Source of the DNA: Oscillospiraceae bacterium CM
Lineage (GTDB): Bacteria; Bacillota; Clostridia; Oscillospirales; Oscillospiraceae
Direction: 5' to 3'
NCBI GenBank assembly: GCA_022870705.1
Contig: CP072107.1
Location: 1,858,501-1,922,500, forward strand
Length of the DNA stretch: 64,000 nt
The translations under genes were made by a program, and so were the position numbers. This document shows positions 34,240 to 42,910 of this stretch, piece after piece. The notes beneath the pieces were generated by a model. That model saw only the letters and a program-made list of their open reading frames with translations, was not told where the DNA came from and made no database searches. How positions within the stretch are numbered: position 1 is the stretch's first letter; every line of letters begins with the position of its first letter.

Positions 34240-35518
34240 CATAAATTGCAAGTGCAAATTGAACACCCCGAGGCAAAATCGTTCCCATCAATTAACCTTG
34301 GACACAGATGGTGCCGCAGGCGCTGTCTGTGCCAAGGTTGTCGCAGCCGTCAGGCTGCGTATTCGGAATCAAGAAAGGCTTCAAATAGTTCCTCTGGCGT
34401 GTGGTATCCGAGCTTCTTCCGGGGTCGCCCATTTAACTCATCAGCAGCGGACAGGATGTCCTCGTCTGTATACTGCTCAATAGATGTTCCCTTTGGAACG
34501 AAGGTCCGGAACAGTCCATTATGCCTTTCGTTCTGAGGACGTTCCCAAGAGCTGTATGGGTGGGCAAAGTAGATCTGGGAACCCCAAGCCTCGACTTCTG
34601 CAAAGTCGGCGAACTCGCTGCCGTTGTCTACGGTAATCGTCTTAAAAATCTGTGAAAAACGTTCCCCGTACTCAGCGCGTAGGCTTTTCATGGCAGACAT
34701 CACCGCATCACTGGTCTTTCCGGGAATACGAATGGCGATGTAGTGCTCGGTCTTCTTCTCCAGCAGAGAGAGTACAACTGCCTCTTTCCCAGCTCGTTTT
34801 CCAACCACGGTGTCGCCCTCCCAGTGGCCGCCTTCTATACGAAGGGAAGCGATCTCAGGACGGGCGGAAATGCTTGTGCCGTAGTGCTTTTTGTTTTCCC
34901 TGCCCCTGGCCTTTCGGGTGCTGCGTTTTAAGGCTTCCGGCAGTTCGGTCGGCGTGATGGGAAGCAAGCCTGCCCAGACCATGTTGTACAGAGTGCGGGT
35001 ACAAACCATCTGATCTTCACTGTACAAACGCTGTCGCTTCGCATATCCGCAGCAGGAATCCAGCGACCACTTGTGTTCCCGGATCTGCTTGACTACCCAG
35101 TCAATGAAAGTCTTGCAGGAGCCTGCTTTGAGGGGCTTGACACAAGCCCTTCGATTAGCCTTGTAGATGGCCTCGCCGAGTTTCGGAGAATAGCCAGGTG
35201 CTTGGCCCCTGTTGCTCTTCCGTGTCGGTGTACCTCGCCTTAACTCGTATGAGATGGTGGACGGTGAACAGCCAATGTTTCGGGCGATGCCGCGTACGCC
35301 AAGTCCCTGCTTCAAGAGGGCTTTGACAGCACCACGATCTTCCAAGCTCAAGTGTTGCCCTTTCTTGCGTTCTGCGCTGACTGTGATAGAATCATTGTTA
35401 TCCATAGTGATTGTATCCTTTCGGTGGCAGATGTTGTGTAGGAACTACATTTTACCACGAAGAATAATCACTATGGATTTTTCTGTTCAAGTGTTCAATT
35501 TCATTTTACAATCAACCT
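34240..35518 (-). mobile_element. IS30-family insertion sequence, copy 1 (1279 bp)
   Basis: Ends defined by comparison with the second copy at 51525-52803 and by 12-bp target duplications. Imperfect terminal inverted repeats share the block AAATTGAACAC about 15-25 bp inside each end. One transposase gene on the minus strand. The two copies appear identical along their length, indicating recent transposition. Confidence 0.93.
34350..35405 (-). CDS. IS30-family transposase
   Basis: 351 aa. N-terminal HTH (LSLEDRGAVKALLKQGLGVRGIARNIGCSPSTISYELRR in IS30 style, residues about 17-55) and a C-terminal DDE domain: GDTVVGK, ITVDNGSEFA and RPQNERHNGLFR supply the three acidic residues. The protein is identical to that of copy 2. 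Probably intact and active. Confidence 0.95.
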   Translation of the reverse strand: MDNNDSITVSAERKKGQHLSLEDRGAVKALLKQGLGVRGIARNIGCSPSTISYELRRGTPTRKSNRGQAPGYSPKLGEAIYKANRRACVKPLKAGSCKTFIDWVVKQIREHKWSLDSCCGYAKRQRLYSEDQMVCTRTLYNMVWAGLLPITPTELPEALKRSTRKARGRENKKHYGTSISARPEIASLRIEGGHWEGDTVVGKRAGKEAVVLSLLEKKTEHYIAIRIPGKTSDAVMSAMKSLRAEYGERFSQIFKTITVDNGSEFADFAEVEAWGSQIYFAHPYSSWERPQNERHNGLFRTFVPKGTSIEQYTDEDILSAADELNGRPRKKLGYHTPEELFEAFLDSEYAA

Positions 35519-35530
35519 AAAGCTATTTAA
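35519..35530. repeat. Target site duplication, IS30 copy 1, right
   Basis: AAAGCTATTTAA, matching 34228-34239. Confidence 0.9.
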
Positions 35531-35593
35531 ATTAGTGTCAACACAAATCTCTCCTTTTATCAATTCGCTCCAAACAAAACATTCCAATTCAAA

Positions 35594-35607
35594 GATAATT
35601 TGTTATC
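35594..35607. promoter_or_regulatory. Small palindrome upstream of the gene at 35693
   Basis: GATAA-TTTG-TTATC, AT-rich and loosely Fur-like, 19 bp before the -35 element. Confidence 0.3.
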
Positions 35608-35625
35608 ATTATGACGTCTTTTTAC

Positions 35626-35655
35626 TTGACGATACAAGTTCGGCAATTATACAAT
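35626..35655 (+). promoter_or_regulatory. Promoter of the small gene and gntR
   Basis: TTGACG, 18-bp spacer, TACAAT. Confidence 0.65.
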
Positions 35656-35692
35656 CAGGTCAGCGGCACGTCACAAACAGATAGGAGGCAGT

Positions 35693-35920
35693 ATGAAAAA
35701 GAGTTACGAAATGATCTGGGAAATTTTCAACAGTTGTAGCGGCAATCAAATGCGGGATGTCTTTGTTGAAGAAATCGAGATTGAAGACGTGGCGGCATAT
35801 GTCGCCAATAAGTTTGACGGAAATGATATCAGCGTTGAGACAACAACGTCACCGGGCTGCACGATATATGACATCGTCATTAACGGGCTACGCCAGCGGC
35901 TGACATTTACAGAAGTCTGA
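35693..35920 (+). CDS. Small conserved-looking hypothetical protein, 75 aa
   Basis: AGGAGG lies 5 nt before the ATG. The sequence starts MKKSYEMIWEIFNSCSGNQMRDVFVEEIE and ends with a beta-rich ITFTEV-like tail (RQRLTFTEV). I believe similar small proteins occur near CODH/ACS genes of other anaerobes but cannot name a family. One Cys-Ser-Gly-Asn motif near residue 15. It is 55 bp before gntR and probably cotranscribed with it. Confidence 0.65.
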   Translation: MKKSYEMIWEIFNSCSGNQMRDVFVEEIEIEDVAAYVANKFDGNDISVETTTSPGCTIYDIVINGLRQRLTFTEV

Positions 35921-35975
35921 CCGTAAAATTAATTGTGCCCACAGCACTTTTCTGCAAGAGACAAGGGAGAACAAC

Positions 35976-36683
35976 ATGGAAGAACCGCTATACTTAAAAA
36001 TATCATGTGCGCTGCGCAAGGGCATTCTTGCCGGTGCCTACAAGCCCGGCGATATGCTCCCGTCGGAAAATGAGCTTGCCTCCCGCTTTAAGACAAGCAG
36101 GGTCACCGTCCGCAAAAGCCTGGACGTCCTTGTCGGCGAAGGTCTCATCAAATCGTGGCACGGCAAAGGCCATTTTGTTATGCAGCCAAAGTACACGATG
36201 TTCACGCTTTTTTTCGGCGATACGGCACCGTGCGGGCGTTTCCGCTTTCAAGAGGTCAATATCATTGAGCCTGACGAAGCCATTGCCGACGTTTTAAAGC
36301 TTAAAAAACAGCAAATGACGATTGTCACACGGCGCATTCTTGAAAAGGGCGGCCAAACGATTGCCTATGACGAGAAGTTCATCCCTTACGAGCGCGGTAC
36401 GCCCAGCATTGAGTTTGAATTTCACTTCGCTGAATTCCCCGACATGTTCGAAACGCGATTTACGCCGATGTCTATTCATACGGAGATGACGATCGGGCTT
36501 GAAACGCCGCCGTCATACGTCTGCGATGCGCTGGGTCTTGAGGGACACGCTCCCCTGCTCGTTGTCAACCGTCTGATTCGCGCCGAGGACGACAAGCCGG
36601 TCGGATTTGGCAAGCAATACTTGACGGAAGCATACGGCACGCTGACGGCCAAATCGGGTTATTATACGTCCGGAAAGCTCTAA
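35976..36683 (+). CDS. GntR-family regulator, HutC/UTRA type
   Basis: 235 aa. Winged helix at residues 1-70 (PGDMLPSENELASRFKTSRVTVRKSLDVL) and a C-terminal UTRA ligand-binding domain (about 85-230). UTRA domains bind small effectors such as sugars, amino acids or fatty acids; the ligand here is unknown. It lies directly upstream of the cooS operon on the same strand, so local control of CODH/ACS genes is possible. Good AAGGGAG ribosome-binding site. Confidence 0.9.
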   Translation: MEEPLYLKISCALRKGILAGAYKPGDMLPSENELASRFKTSRVTVRKSLDVLVGEGLIKSWHGKGHFVMQPKYTMFTLFFGDTAPCGRFRFQEVNIIEPDEAIADVLKLKKQQMTIVTRRILEKGGQTIAYDEKFIPYERGTPSIEFEFHFAEFPDMFETRFTPMSIHTEMTIGLETPPSYVCDALGLEGHAPLLVVNRLIRAEDDKPVGFGKQYLTEAYGTLTAKSGYYTSGKL

Positions 36684-36684
36684 T

Positions 36685-36702
36685 TTTGTTATTTTTTTAA
36701 CA
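36685..36702. promoter_or_regulatory. Rex-like operator upstream of cooS
   Basis: TTGTTAT-TTTT-TTAACAA, an 18-bp site matching the clostridial Rex consensus TTGTTAA-N4-TTAACAA at 13 of 14 fixed positions. A second TTAACAA half-site follows at 36721-36727, and a perfect palindrome AACAAATTTGTT at 36723-36734. All lie between gntR and the cooS promoter. Confidence 0.55.
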
Positions 36703-36750
36703 AAAAACTTCGGTATTTTTTTAACAAATTTGTTGGCAAAACATAATATC

Positions 36751-36774
36751 AACGCCTGTCTTGCAGGCGTTTTG
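36751..36774 (+). terminator. Terminator after gntR
   Basis: 8-bp stem AACGCCTG with CAGGCGTT (36751-36771), followed by TTTGCCTTTTTT. Confidence 0.8.
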
Positions 36775-36847
36775 CCTTTTTTGGGTAAGTCAATTTGTAG
36801 AATGATTTTAGCTTTTATAAAAATCACACGAATGTCTTGTCCGGCGT

Positions 36848-36876
36848 TTGACTTTCACGGGCTCGGTTGCTAGAAT
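36848..36876 (+). promoter_or_regulatory. Promoter of the cooS-acsE operon
   Basis: TTGACT, 17-bp spacer, TAGAAT. The transcript should begin near 36883, leaving a leader of about 64 nt. Confidence 0.8.
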
Positions 36877-36946
36877 GCAGTATGAATCAACATGTAAATA
36901 CAAGTTAGACTTTTTTAGTGTTATGACAAAGGAGATAAGAAGCTTT

Positions 36947-38839
36947 ATGGATTCGAACAACTTCACAACAGTCGAACAAATGGAAGCCGTCACAGCGAGC
37001 CTGAAAGAATGCGCAGCCTGCGCCGGCGCCGAGACCTGGGAAGACAGAAAAAAGAATCAGACACCCTCGTGTAAGTTCGGCGAGGACGGCATCTGCTGCC
37101 GCATCTGTTCCATGGGCCCCTGCCGCATTACACCCAAAGCCCCGCGCGGCATCTGCGGCTGTGACGCCAACGGTATTGCTGGGCGCAACTATCTGCGCAT
37201 GATTGCCGGTGGCTCGGCAGCGCATTCCGACCACGGTCGTGAGATTTGCCATGTCCTGCACACAGCAAGCGCCGACGGCCACTATCAGGTTAAAGACCCG
37301 GAGAAGCTCCTGCGCTTGGCCAAGGAGTGGGATATCCCCACAGAAGGCAAGGATCTCTATGAAGTTGCGCACGAAGTTGCCCTGGCGGGCATGATGGAAT
37401 ACGGCAAGCCCTTTGGCACGCAGCGTTTCTTGAAACGCGCCCCCGCCGAGCGCCAGAAACTTTGGGAGGATCTCGGTATCGCCCCGCGCGCCATTGACCG
37501 CGAGGTTACAACAGCCATGCATATGACCACTATGGGCAACACCTGTGATGCGGAATCGCTTGTTGTTCAAGGTCTCCGCACCGGCCTTGCCGATGGTTGG
37601 GGTGGTTCTATGATGGGTACGGAGATGACGGATATTCTCTTTGGCACACCGTCCCCGAAAGATACGGAAGCCGACCTCGGCGTTCTTGAAAAAGACATGG
37701 TTAACATCATTGTCCACGGCCACGACCCGGCGTTATCTGAAATGATCGTCATCGCCGCCGAGGATAAAGACCTCATTGATTACGCCAAATCCAAAGGCGC
37801 CAAGGGCATTAATATCGCCGGTCTGTGCTGCACTGCTAACGAAGTTACAATGCGCCACGGCGTTCGGATGGCCGGTAACTTCCTTCAGCAGGAAAACGCG
37901 CTGCTCACCGGTATGGTCGAAATGATCACCGTCGATGTCCAGTGCATCTTCCCGGCTGTCGGCCCTCTCTCCGAATGCTTCCACACGAAATTTATTACAA
38001 CTTCTCCCATCGCGCGCATCCCGGGCTCCACATATGTCGAGTTCCATCCGGAAACGGCTCGTGAACAGGGCCGTGATCTTGTCAGAACAGCGATTGACAA
38101 CTTTGAAAAGCGCGATCCGGCGAAGATTTTTGTTCCCACACATAAGCAGCCGGTCAGAGTCGGCTATTCCTGCGAGGCGATCATTAAGGAGCTTAACGGC
38201 GTCACCAACAGCCATGTCGACGAGCGCGATACTTACAAGCCGCTTATCGACGTTGTCAAAGCCGGTGTTCTCCGCGGCGCCGTTGCCATCGTCGGCTGCA
38301 ACAACCCTAAGGTTCGCCCGGACCATTCCCACATTGAAATAATGAAGAAGCTTCTGGCGAATGATATCATCGTCATCACGACGGGCTGCTCGGCCCAGGC
38401 TGCCGCCAAGGCCGGCCTGATGAAAAAGGAAGCCAAGGAAATCTGCGGCGCTGGTCTCAAGCGCGTCTGCGAGCTCGTTGGCATTCCGCCGGTCCTCCAC
38501 ATGGGCTCCTGCGTTGACATCAGCCGTATGATGCTGCTGGCAACGTATATCGCCGAGGATTGGGGCATCGACATCCCGCAGGTTCCCGTTGTCGGCTGTG
38601 CGCCGGAGTGGATGAGCGAAAAAGCTGTCGCCATTGCCAACTACGTCGTCTCCACCGGTATCGACACCTACCTCGGCATCGAGCCGCAGGTCAAAGGCTC
38701 TGCGCAAATGATGGAGCTCATTACGGAAGGAACAAGAAAAATGACGGGCGCCGGGTTTGTTATCAGCACCGACCCCGACACGCTCGTTCAGAAAATGATT
38801 GACGGTATCGAAGCCAAGCGCGCTGCGCTGGGCATCTGA
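36947..38839 (+). CDS. cooS: Anaerobic carbon monoxide dehydrogenase catalytic subunit
   Basis: 630 aa from ATG 36947 (AAGGAGA about 12 nt upstream; earlier in-frame starts fall in or before the promoter or lack a ribosome site). The N-terminal Cys series (Cys42, Cys50, Cys51, Cys54, Cys59, Cys70/72 in SCKFGEDGICCRICSMGPC...CGC) serves clusters B and D. C-cluster ligands lie in MHMTTMGNTCDA, GLCCTANE, TGCSAQAAAKAG and GSCVDISR. The Ni-Fe enzyme interconverts CO and CO2 and, with AcsB, feeds CO to acetyl-CoA synthesis. First gene of the plus-strand operon cooS-cooC-acsB-acsD-acsC-acsE. Confidence 0.96.
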   Translation: MDSNNFTTVEQMEAVTASLKECAACAGAETWEDRKKNQTPSCKFGEDGICCRICSMGPCRITPKAPRGICGCDANGIAGRNYLRMIAGGSAAHSDHGREICHVLHTASADGHYQVKDPEKLLRLAKEWDIPTEGKDLYEVAHEVALAGMMEYGKPFGTQRFLKRAPAERQKLWEDLGIAPRAIDREVTTAMHMTTMGNTCDAESLVVQGLRTGLADGWGGSMMGTEMTDILFGTPSPKDTEADLGVLEKDMVNIIVHGHDPALSEMIVIAAEDKDLIDYAKSKGAKGINIAGLCCTANEVTMRHGVRMAGNFLQQENALLTGMVEMITVDVQCIFPAVGPLSECFHTKFITTSPIARIPGSTYVEFHPETAREQGRDLVRTAIDNFEKRDPAKIFVPTHKQPVRVGYSCEAIIKELNGVTNSHVDERDTYKPLIDVVKAGVLRGAVAIVGCNNPKVRPDHSHIEIMKKLLANDIIVITTGCSAQAAAKAGLMKKEAKEICGAGLKRVCELVGIPPVLHMGSCVDISRMMLLATYIAEDWGIDIPQVPVVGCAPEWMSEKAVAIANYVVSTGIDTYLGIEPQVKGSAQMMELITEGTRKMTGAGFVISTDPDTLVQKMIDGIEAKRAALGI

Positions 38840-38880
38840 TTATCGCTTTTTTCAAGTACTTTATTTACACGAGATCGTAG

Positions 38881-38944
38881 GGCCCGATGCCCACATCGGG
38901 CCATAGCCTTAACGATTTCGATGGGGCGATGTGGGCATCGCCCC
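38881..38944. repeat. Paired hairpins with complementary loops between cooS and cooC
   Basis: Hairpin 1: GGCCCGAT, loop GCCCAC, ATCGGGCC (38881-38902). Hairpin 2: GGGGCGAT, loop GTGGGC, ATCGCCCC (38923-38944). The two loops are reverse complements, so the RNA could form kissing hairpins or one long duplex. Such palindromes resemble the small dispersed intergenic repeats of Clostridia. They stand inside an operon, 17 nt before cooC. Confidence 0.7.
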
Positions 38945-38961
38945 CCAACGGGGATATAATT

Positions 38962-39735
38962 ATGAAAATTGCTGTTACAGGAAAAGGCGGCGTCGGCAAG
39001 ACAACATTTTCCGCCGTTCTGGCAAGGCTTTATGCCGACGAGGGGCGCAAAGTCCTCGCCGCCGACGTGGACCCGGATGCAAATCTCGGTATGGCGTTGG
39101 GCTTTACGCCGGAGGAGCTTGAAGGGATCACACCCATCTCCAAGATGCGCACGCTGATCGCCGAGCGGACGGGTGCGAGTGCTGAAACCTTTGGGAAGTT
39201 TTTTAAAATCAATCCGAAGGTTGACGATATTCCCGACATGCTCGCCAAGGATAAAAACGGCGTTAAGCTGCTCGTCATGGGAACCGTTGAGACGGCCGGC
39301 ACCGGCTGTGTCTGCCCTGAGCACGTCATGCTCAAGCAGGTGATCTCTCATTTAATCATCCGCCGGGAAGACGTCGTTATTATGGATATGGAGGCGGGGC
39401 TTGAGCATCTCGGCCGCGGCACCGCCGACATGATGGATCAGTTTGTCGTCGTTGTTGAACCGGGCGAGAGGAGCATTCAAACCTTTAACAAGGTTGTGCA
39501 GCTCGCCGGTGACCTCGGCATCAGCAAGGTCCGCGTCGTCGCTAACAAGGTTAGAAACAAGGCAGACGAGGACTATATCACATCAAGAATTCCCGCAGAT
39601 AAATTGCTCGGCTTTATCCACTATGACACCGATATCGCCGAAGCTGACCGCGCCGGCAATTCCCCATATGACAACAGTGAAAAAACGGTTGCGGAAATCC
39701 GCGCTATAAAACAGCGAATCGACACGGAATCATAA
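38962..39735 (+). CDS. cooC: CooC-type nickel-insertion ATPase, copy 2
   Basis: 257 aa from ATG 38962 (GGGGATA upstream). Deviant Walker A GKGGVGKTT, AADVDPDANLGMALG, and the metal-binding CxC in GTGCVCPEHV. The DMEAGLEHLGRGTA motif is typical of CooC. Located between cooS and acsB of the second operon, so it most likely loads nickel into CooS. It is clearly a diverged paralogue of the protein at 32760-33530. Confidence 0.93.
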   Translation: MKIAVTGKGGVGKTTFSAVLARLYADEGRKVLAADVDPDANLGMALGFTPEELEGITPISKMRTLIAERTGASAETFGKFFKINPKVDDIPDMLAKDKNGVKLLVMGTVETAGTGCVCPEHVMLKQVISHLIIRREDVVIMDMEAGLEHLGRGTADMMDQFVVVVEPGERSIQTFNKVVQLAGDLGISKVRVVANKVRNKADEDYITSRIPADKLLGFIHYDTDIAEADRAGNSPYDNSEKTVAEIRAIKQRIDTES

Positions 39736-39767
39736 ATAATTCCGAGAATAATTGGAGGTAAATTACA

Positions 39768-41894
39768 TTGAGACTGTTTGACAGAGCATTTACAGGCTCG
39801 GACGAGATGCTTAAACTCGCCGAATCCGCTATCGACATAACTTACGACAAGCTTGGTGCCGACGCCCCCGTTGCTTTCGGCAGCACGGCGTATCATTTGG
39901 CTTGCATCTACGCTTATCTCGGACTGAAGGTCACAACAATCGGCGAACTGAAGGCGGCTATGGAGCCGATCAAGGCGCTTATGACGAGAAATTACCGTTT
40001 GAATGACGTTTTTAAGTCGGGCATCGCCACAGTGTTGGCGGCCGAAGTGATTGAAGCTTGCAAATACGCGGAGAACCCTACCCCCTACAGCGAGAAGTAC
40101 CACGGTCACATGACGGACGCTGAGGTCCGTGAGCTGGGCGTCCCGCTCGTCACACAGGACATCCCCGGCTTTGTCGTTATCATTGACGAAGCGCCCACGG
40201 ATGAGCAGGCTCTTGCGCTGATTAAGGGCTATCAATCGAAGGGTATTTTCGTCTTCCTGCTCAAGAGTGCTATTGATCAGGCCGAGCGCTGCGGCATCAA
40301 GATGGGCTTCCCCGTTCGTATCGTGCCCGTCAGCCCTGAAATCAACGGTGTCTCCCACATCATCTCCGTTGTCGTCCGCGCGGCCATGATTTTCGGTGCC
40401 GTCCAGCCCGGTGATTGGGATGGCATTAACAAGTATTCCTTCGAGCGCATTTTTGCCTTTGTCAACGCTTTTGCCCCTGTTGAGAATATTACGGTCGGCT
40501 GCGGCGCGGGCGCCATCGCTATGGGCTTCCCTGTCATCACAAACGACACGGTTGATGTGGATGTGGTTCCGAAGAGCCTAATCATCCAGCAGAACATTGA
40601 CGAATTGATCGAAACCTCTCTTGAAGCGCGTGACATCAAGATTAAAATCACGAACATGGATCTGCCGATTGCTTTCTCCACGGCATTTGAGGGCGAAATC
40701 ATCCGCAAGGCCGACATGCAGATTGAAATCGACGGCTCCAGAAAAGACTGCTTCGAACTCGTCCGCACGAAGGATCTTCACGAAGTCGAAGATCACAAGA
40801 TTGAAGTTATCGGTGACGATCTTGACGCCTATGAGGCAGGCAGCAAAATTTGCATGGGCATTATCGTCGATGTGGCCGGCAAAAATATGCAGTCCGACTT
40901 TGAGCCTGTTTTCGAGCGCCGCATACATAACTTTGTCAACTGCCTTGAAGGCGTGATGCACACCGGTCAGCGCGACCTCATCCGTATCCGCGTCAGCAAA
41001 GCGTCTTTTGAAGCCGGTTTCAGAGCAAAGCATTTCGGCGAGCTCCTGTACGCCAAAATCAAGAGCGACTACGCCAACGTCGTTGACAAGTGCCAGGTAA
41101 CGATCGTGACAGACCCCGAGAAGGTCGCCGGTCTGCGCAAGGACGCCAATGTCATCTACGACAAGCGCGACGCGCGTCTGCGCTCCCTTACCGACGAGAG
41201 CGTCGACAACTTCTACACCTGCATTCTCTGCCAGTCCTTCTCCCCGTCACATGTCTGCATCGTCACGCCGGAGCGTCTCGGCCTTTGTGGTGCCGTCTCC
41301 TGGCTTGATGCCAAGTCGACGAACGAGCTCGACCCCAACGGCCCCTGCCAGGTCGTCACAAAGACCCGCGTTATCGACGAGGAAAAAGGCGCCTACGAAG
41401 ATGTCAACGAGGCTGTTAAGCTCTACTCCCACGGTGCTCTTGACCGTGTTACCCTGTACTCCATCCTGGAAGACCCGATGACGAGCTGCGGCTGCTTCGA
41501 GTGCATCTGCGGTATCGAGCCCTGCTCCAACGGCGTTATCATTGTCAACCGTGAGCATACGGGCGTGACACCGCTTGGTATGACGTTTGCCGAGCTTGCG
41601 TCCATGACGGGCGGCGGCGTACAGACGCCGGGCTTCATGGGTCACGGCCGTCACTTCATCCCCTCCAAGAAGTTCATGAAGGCTGAAGGCGGCATCGCCC
41701 GCATCGTCTGGATGCCGAAAGCCCTCAAGGATATGGTCAGTGAAAAGCTCAACGCTTCAGCTCAGGAACTCTATGGCATTGAAAACTTCTGCGACCGTAT
41801 CGGTGACGAAACCATTGCTGAGGACGCCGACCAGCTCATGGCCTTTTTGTCGGAAAAATCACATCCCGCACTTGAGATGGACCCGATAATGTAA
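39768..41894 (+). CDS. acsB: Acetyl-CoA synthase subunit of CODH/ACS, copy 2
   Basis: 708 aa, TTG start with GGAGGT 9 nt upstream. The A-cluster ligands are complete: Cys485, Cys488, Cys497, Cys507 and Cys574-Gly-Cys576, with the same 89-residue spacing as in known AcsB. It lies directly downstream of cooS-cooC and upstream of the corrinoid protein genes, the canonical arrangement, so this copy is probably the main partner of CooS. The C-terminal half is very similar to copy 1, the N-terminal third much less so. Confidence 0.96.
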   Translation: MRLFDRAFTGSDEMLKLAESAIDITYDKLGADAPVAFGSTAYHLACIYAYLGLKVTTIGELKAAMEPIKALMTRNYRLNDVFKSGIATVLAAEVIEACKYAENPTPYSEKYHGHMTDAEVRELGVPLVTQDIPGFVVIIDEAPTDEQALALIKGYQSKGIFVFLLKSAIDQAERCGIKMGFPVRIVPVSPEINGVSHIISVVVRAAMIFGAVQPGDWDGINKYSFERIFAFVNAFAPVENITVGCGAGAIAMGFPVITNDTVDVDVVPKSLIIQQNIDELIETSLEARDIKIKITNMDLPIAFSTAFEGEIIRKADMQIEIDGSRKDCFELVRTKDLHEVEDHKIEVIGDDLDAYEAGSKICMGIIVDVAGKNMQSDFEPVFERRIHNFVNCLEGVMHTGQRDLIRIRVSKASFEAGFRAKHFGELLYAKIKSDYANVVDKCQVTIVTDPEKVAGLRKDANVIYDKRDARLRSLTDESVDNFYTCILCQSFSPSHVCIVTPERLGLCGAVSWLDAKSTNELDPNGPCQVVTKTRVIDEEKGAYEDVNEAVKLYSHGALDRVTLYSILEDPMTSCGCFECICGIEPCSNGVIIVNREHTGVTPLGMTFAELASMTGGGVQTPGFMGHGRHFIPSKKFMKAEGGIARIVWMPKALKDMVSEKLNASAQELYGIENFCDRIGDETIAEDADQLMAFLSEKSHPALEMDPIM

Positions 41895-41912
41895 TATAAT
41901 GTAACATTATAT
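41894..41912. repeat. AT-only palindrome between acsB and acsD
   Basis: 9-bp perfect arms around one A (ATATAATGT-A-ACATTATAT), directly after the acsB stop codon. It could be a weak hairpin affecting mRNA processing or an operator. Confidence 0.4.
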
Positions 41913-41948
41913 ATTGGTATCGTATAAATTTTTGAGGAGGCAGTGAAA

Positions 41949-42893
41949 ATGCCATTCACAGCAAAACCAAAGACGTTCAATGCATCCATTAGCGTCGTCG
42001 AGATCGGCACAGGTGACAAAACCCTGTCGATCGGGGGAATGAACACCCTTCCGCTCAACTTCTTTGACAGTCCGGCCAAAAATGCTCCGGCTGTCGGTGT
42101 TGAAATCACCGATACGGGGTATGAGCTGACGGCCTTCCCTGTCATGGCCGCCTATTACGAGGGCGCAAACACGGCCGGCGCGCGTGCCAAACGTGCTGCC
42201 GAAATGCCCGGCGCGAACTTTGTTTGCCTGCGCTTTGAAGGTGCCGACCCAGCGGGCTTAAACCGCAGTATCGAAGACTGCGTTGCCGACGCCAAGGACG
42301 TTATTAACGCCATTGACATGCCGCTCGTCATTGCAGGCAGCAAAAACATCGAGAAGGACGCAGAGCTTTTCTCTGCTCTCGCTGAAGTCTGCCAGGGCAG
42401 AAACGTTCTCTTCCTCTCGGCTCGCGAAGAGAACTACAAGGGTATCGGCGCGTCCTGCGCGCTGGCTTATGGGCATAAGGTCGGTGCGGAAAGCGCCGTT
42501 GACATCAACCTTGCCAAGCAGCTGAACGTTTTGCTGACGCAGCTCGGCGTGCCGGCACAGAACATCGTTATGAATGTCGGCTCTGCCGCCGCCGGTTACG
42601 GTTACGAATACGTCTCCTCGACGCTCGACCATGTCAAGTCCGCGGCGCTCGAGCAAAACGACGCCATGCTTCAGATGCCCATTATGACGCCTGTTTCCGC
42701 CGAGACATGGTCTGTTAAGGAATCGATCATGGCAGAGAGCGACATGCCTGAATGGGGTTCGCAGGAAGAGCGCGCCATTTCGATGGAAACCGTCACAGCC
42801 TCCGCTTGCCTCGCTTCCGGCTCCGACGCCGTCATCCTGCGTCATCCTACATCCGTTAAAACGATTGCGGCAATGATTGCCGCTCTCCAGTAA
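41949..42893 (+). CDS. acsD: Corrinoid iron-sulfur protein small subunit
   Basis: 314 aa, TIM-barrel subunit of the CFeSP (delta). GAGGAGG lies 8 nt before ATG 41949; the GTG at 41943 is too close. Segments GGMNTLPLNFFD, VCLRFEGADPAG and NVGSAAAGYGYEYVSSTLD match AcsD. With AcsC it carries the methyl-cobamide between the methyltransferase AcsE and AcsB. Confidence 0.94.
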   Translation: MPFTAKPKTFNASISVVEIGTGDKTLSIGGMNTLPLNFFDSPAKNAPAVGVEITDTGYELTAFPVMAAYYEGANTAGARAKRAAEMPGANFVCLRFEGADPAGLNRSIEDCVADAKDVINAIDMPLVIAGSKNIEKDAELFSALAEVCQGRNVLFLSAREENYKGIGASCALAYGHKVGAESAVDINLAKQLNVLLTQLGVPAQNIVMNVGSAAAGYGYEYVSSTLDHVKSAALEQNDAMLQMPIMTPVSAETWSVKESIMAESDMPEWGSQEERAISMETVTASACLASGSDAVILRHPTSVKTIAAMIAALQ

Positions 42894-42910
42894 TTGGGGA
42901 GGTTACGATA

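Noticed and set aside
36709-36727. A second full Rex site
   Set aside because: Only the TTAACAA half matches; the left half is too degenerate.
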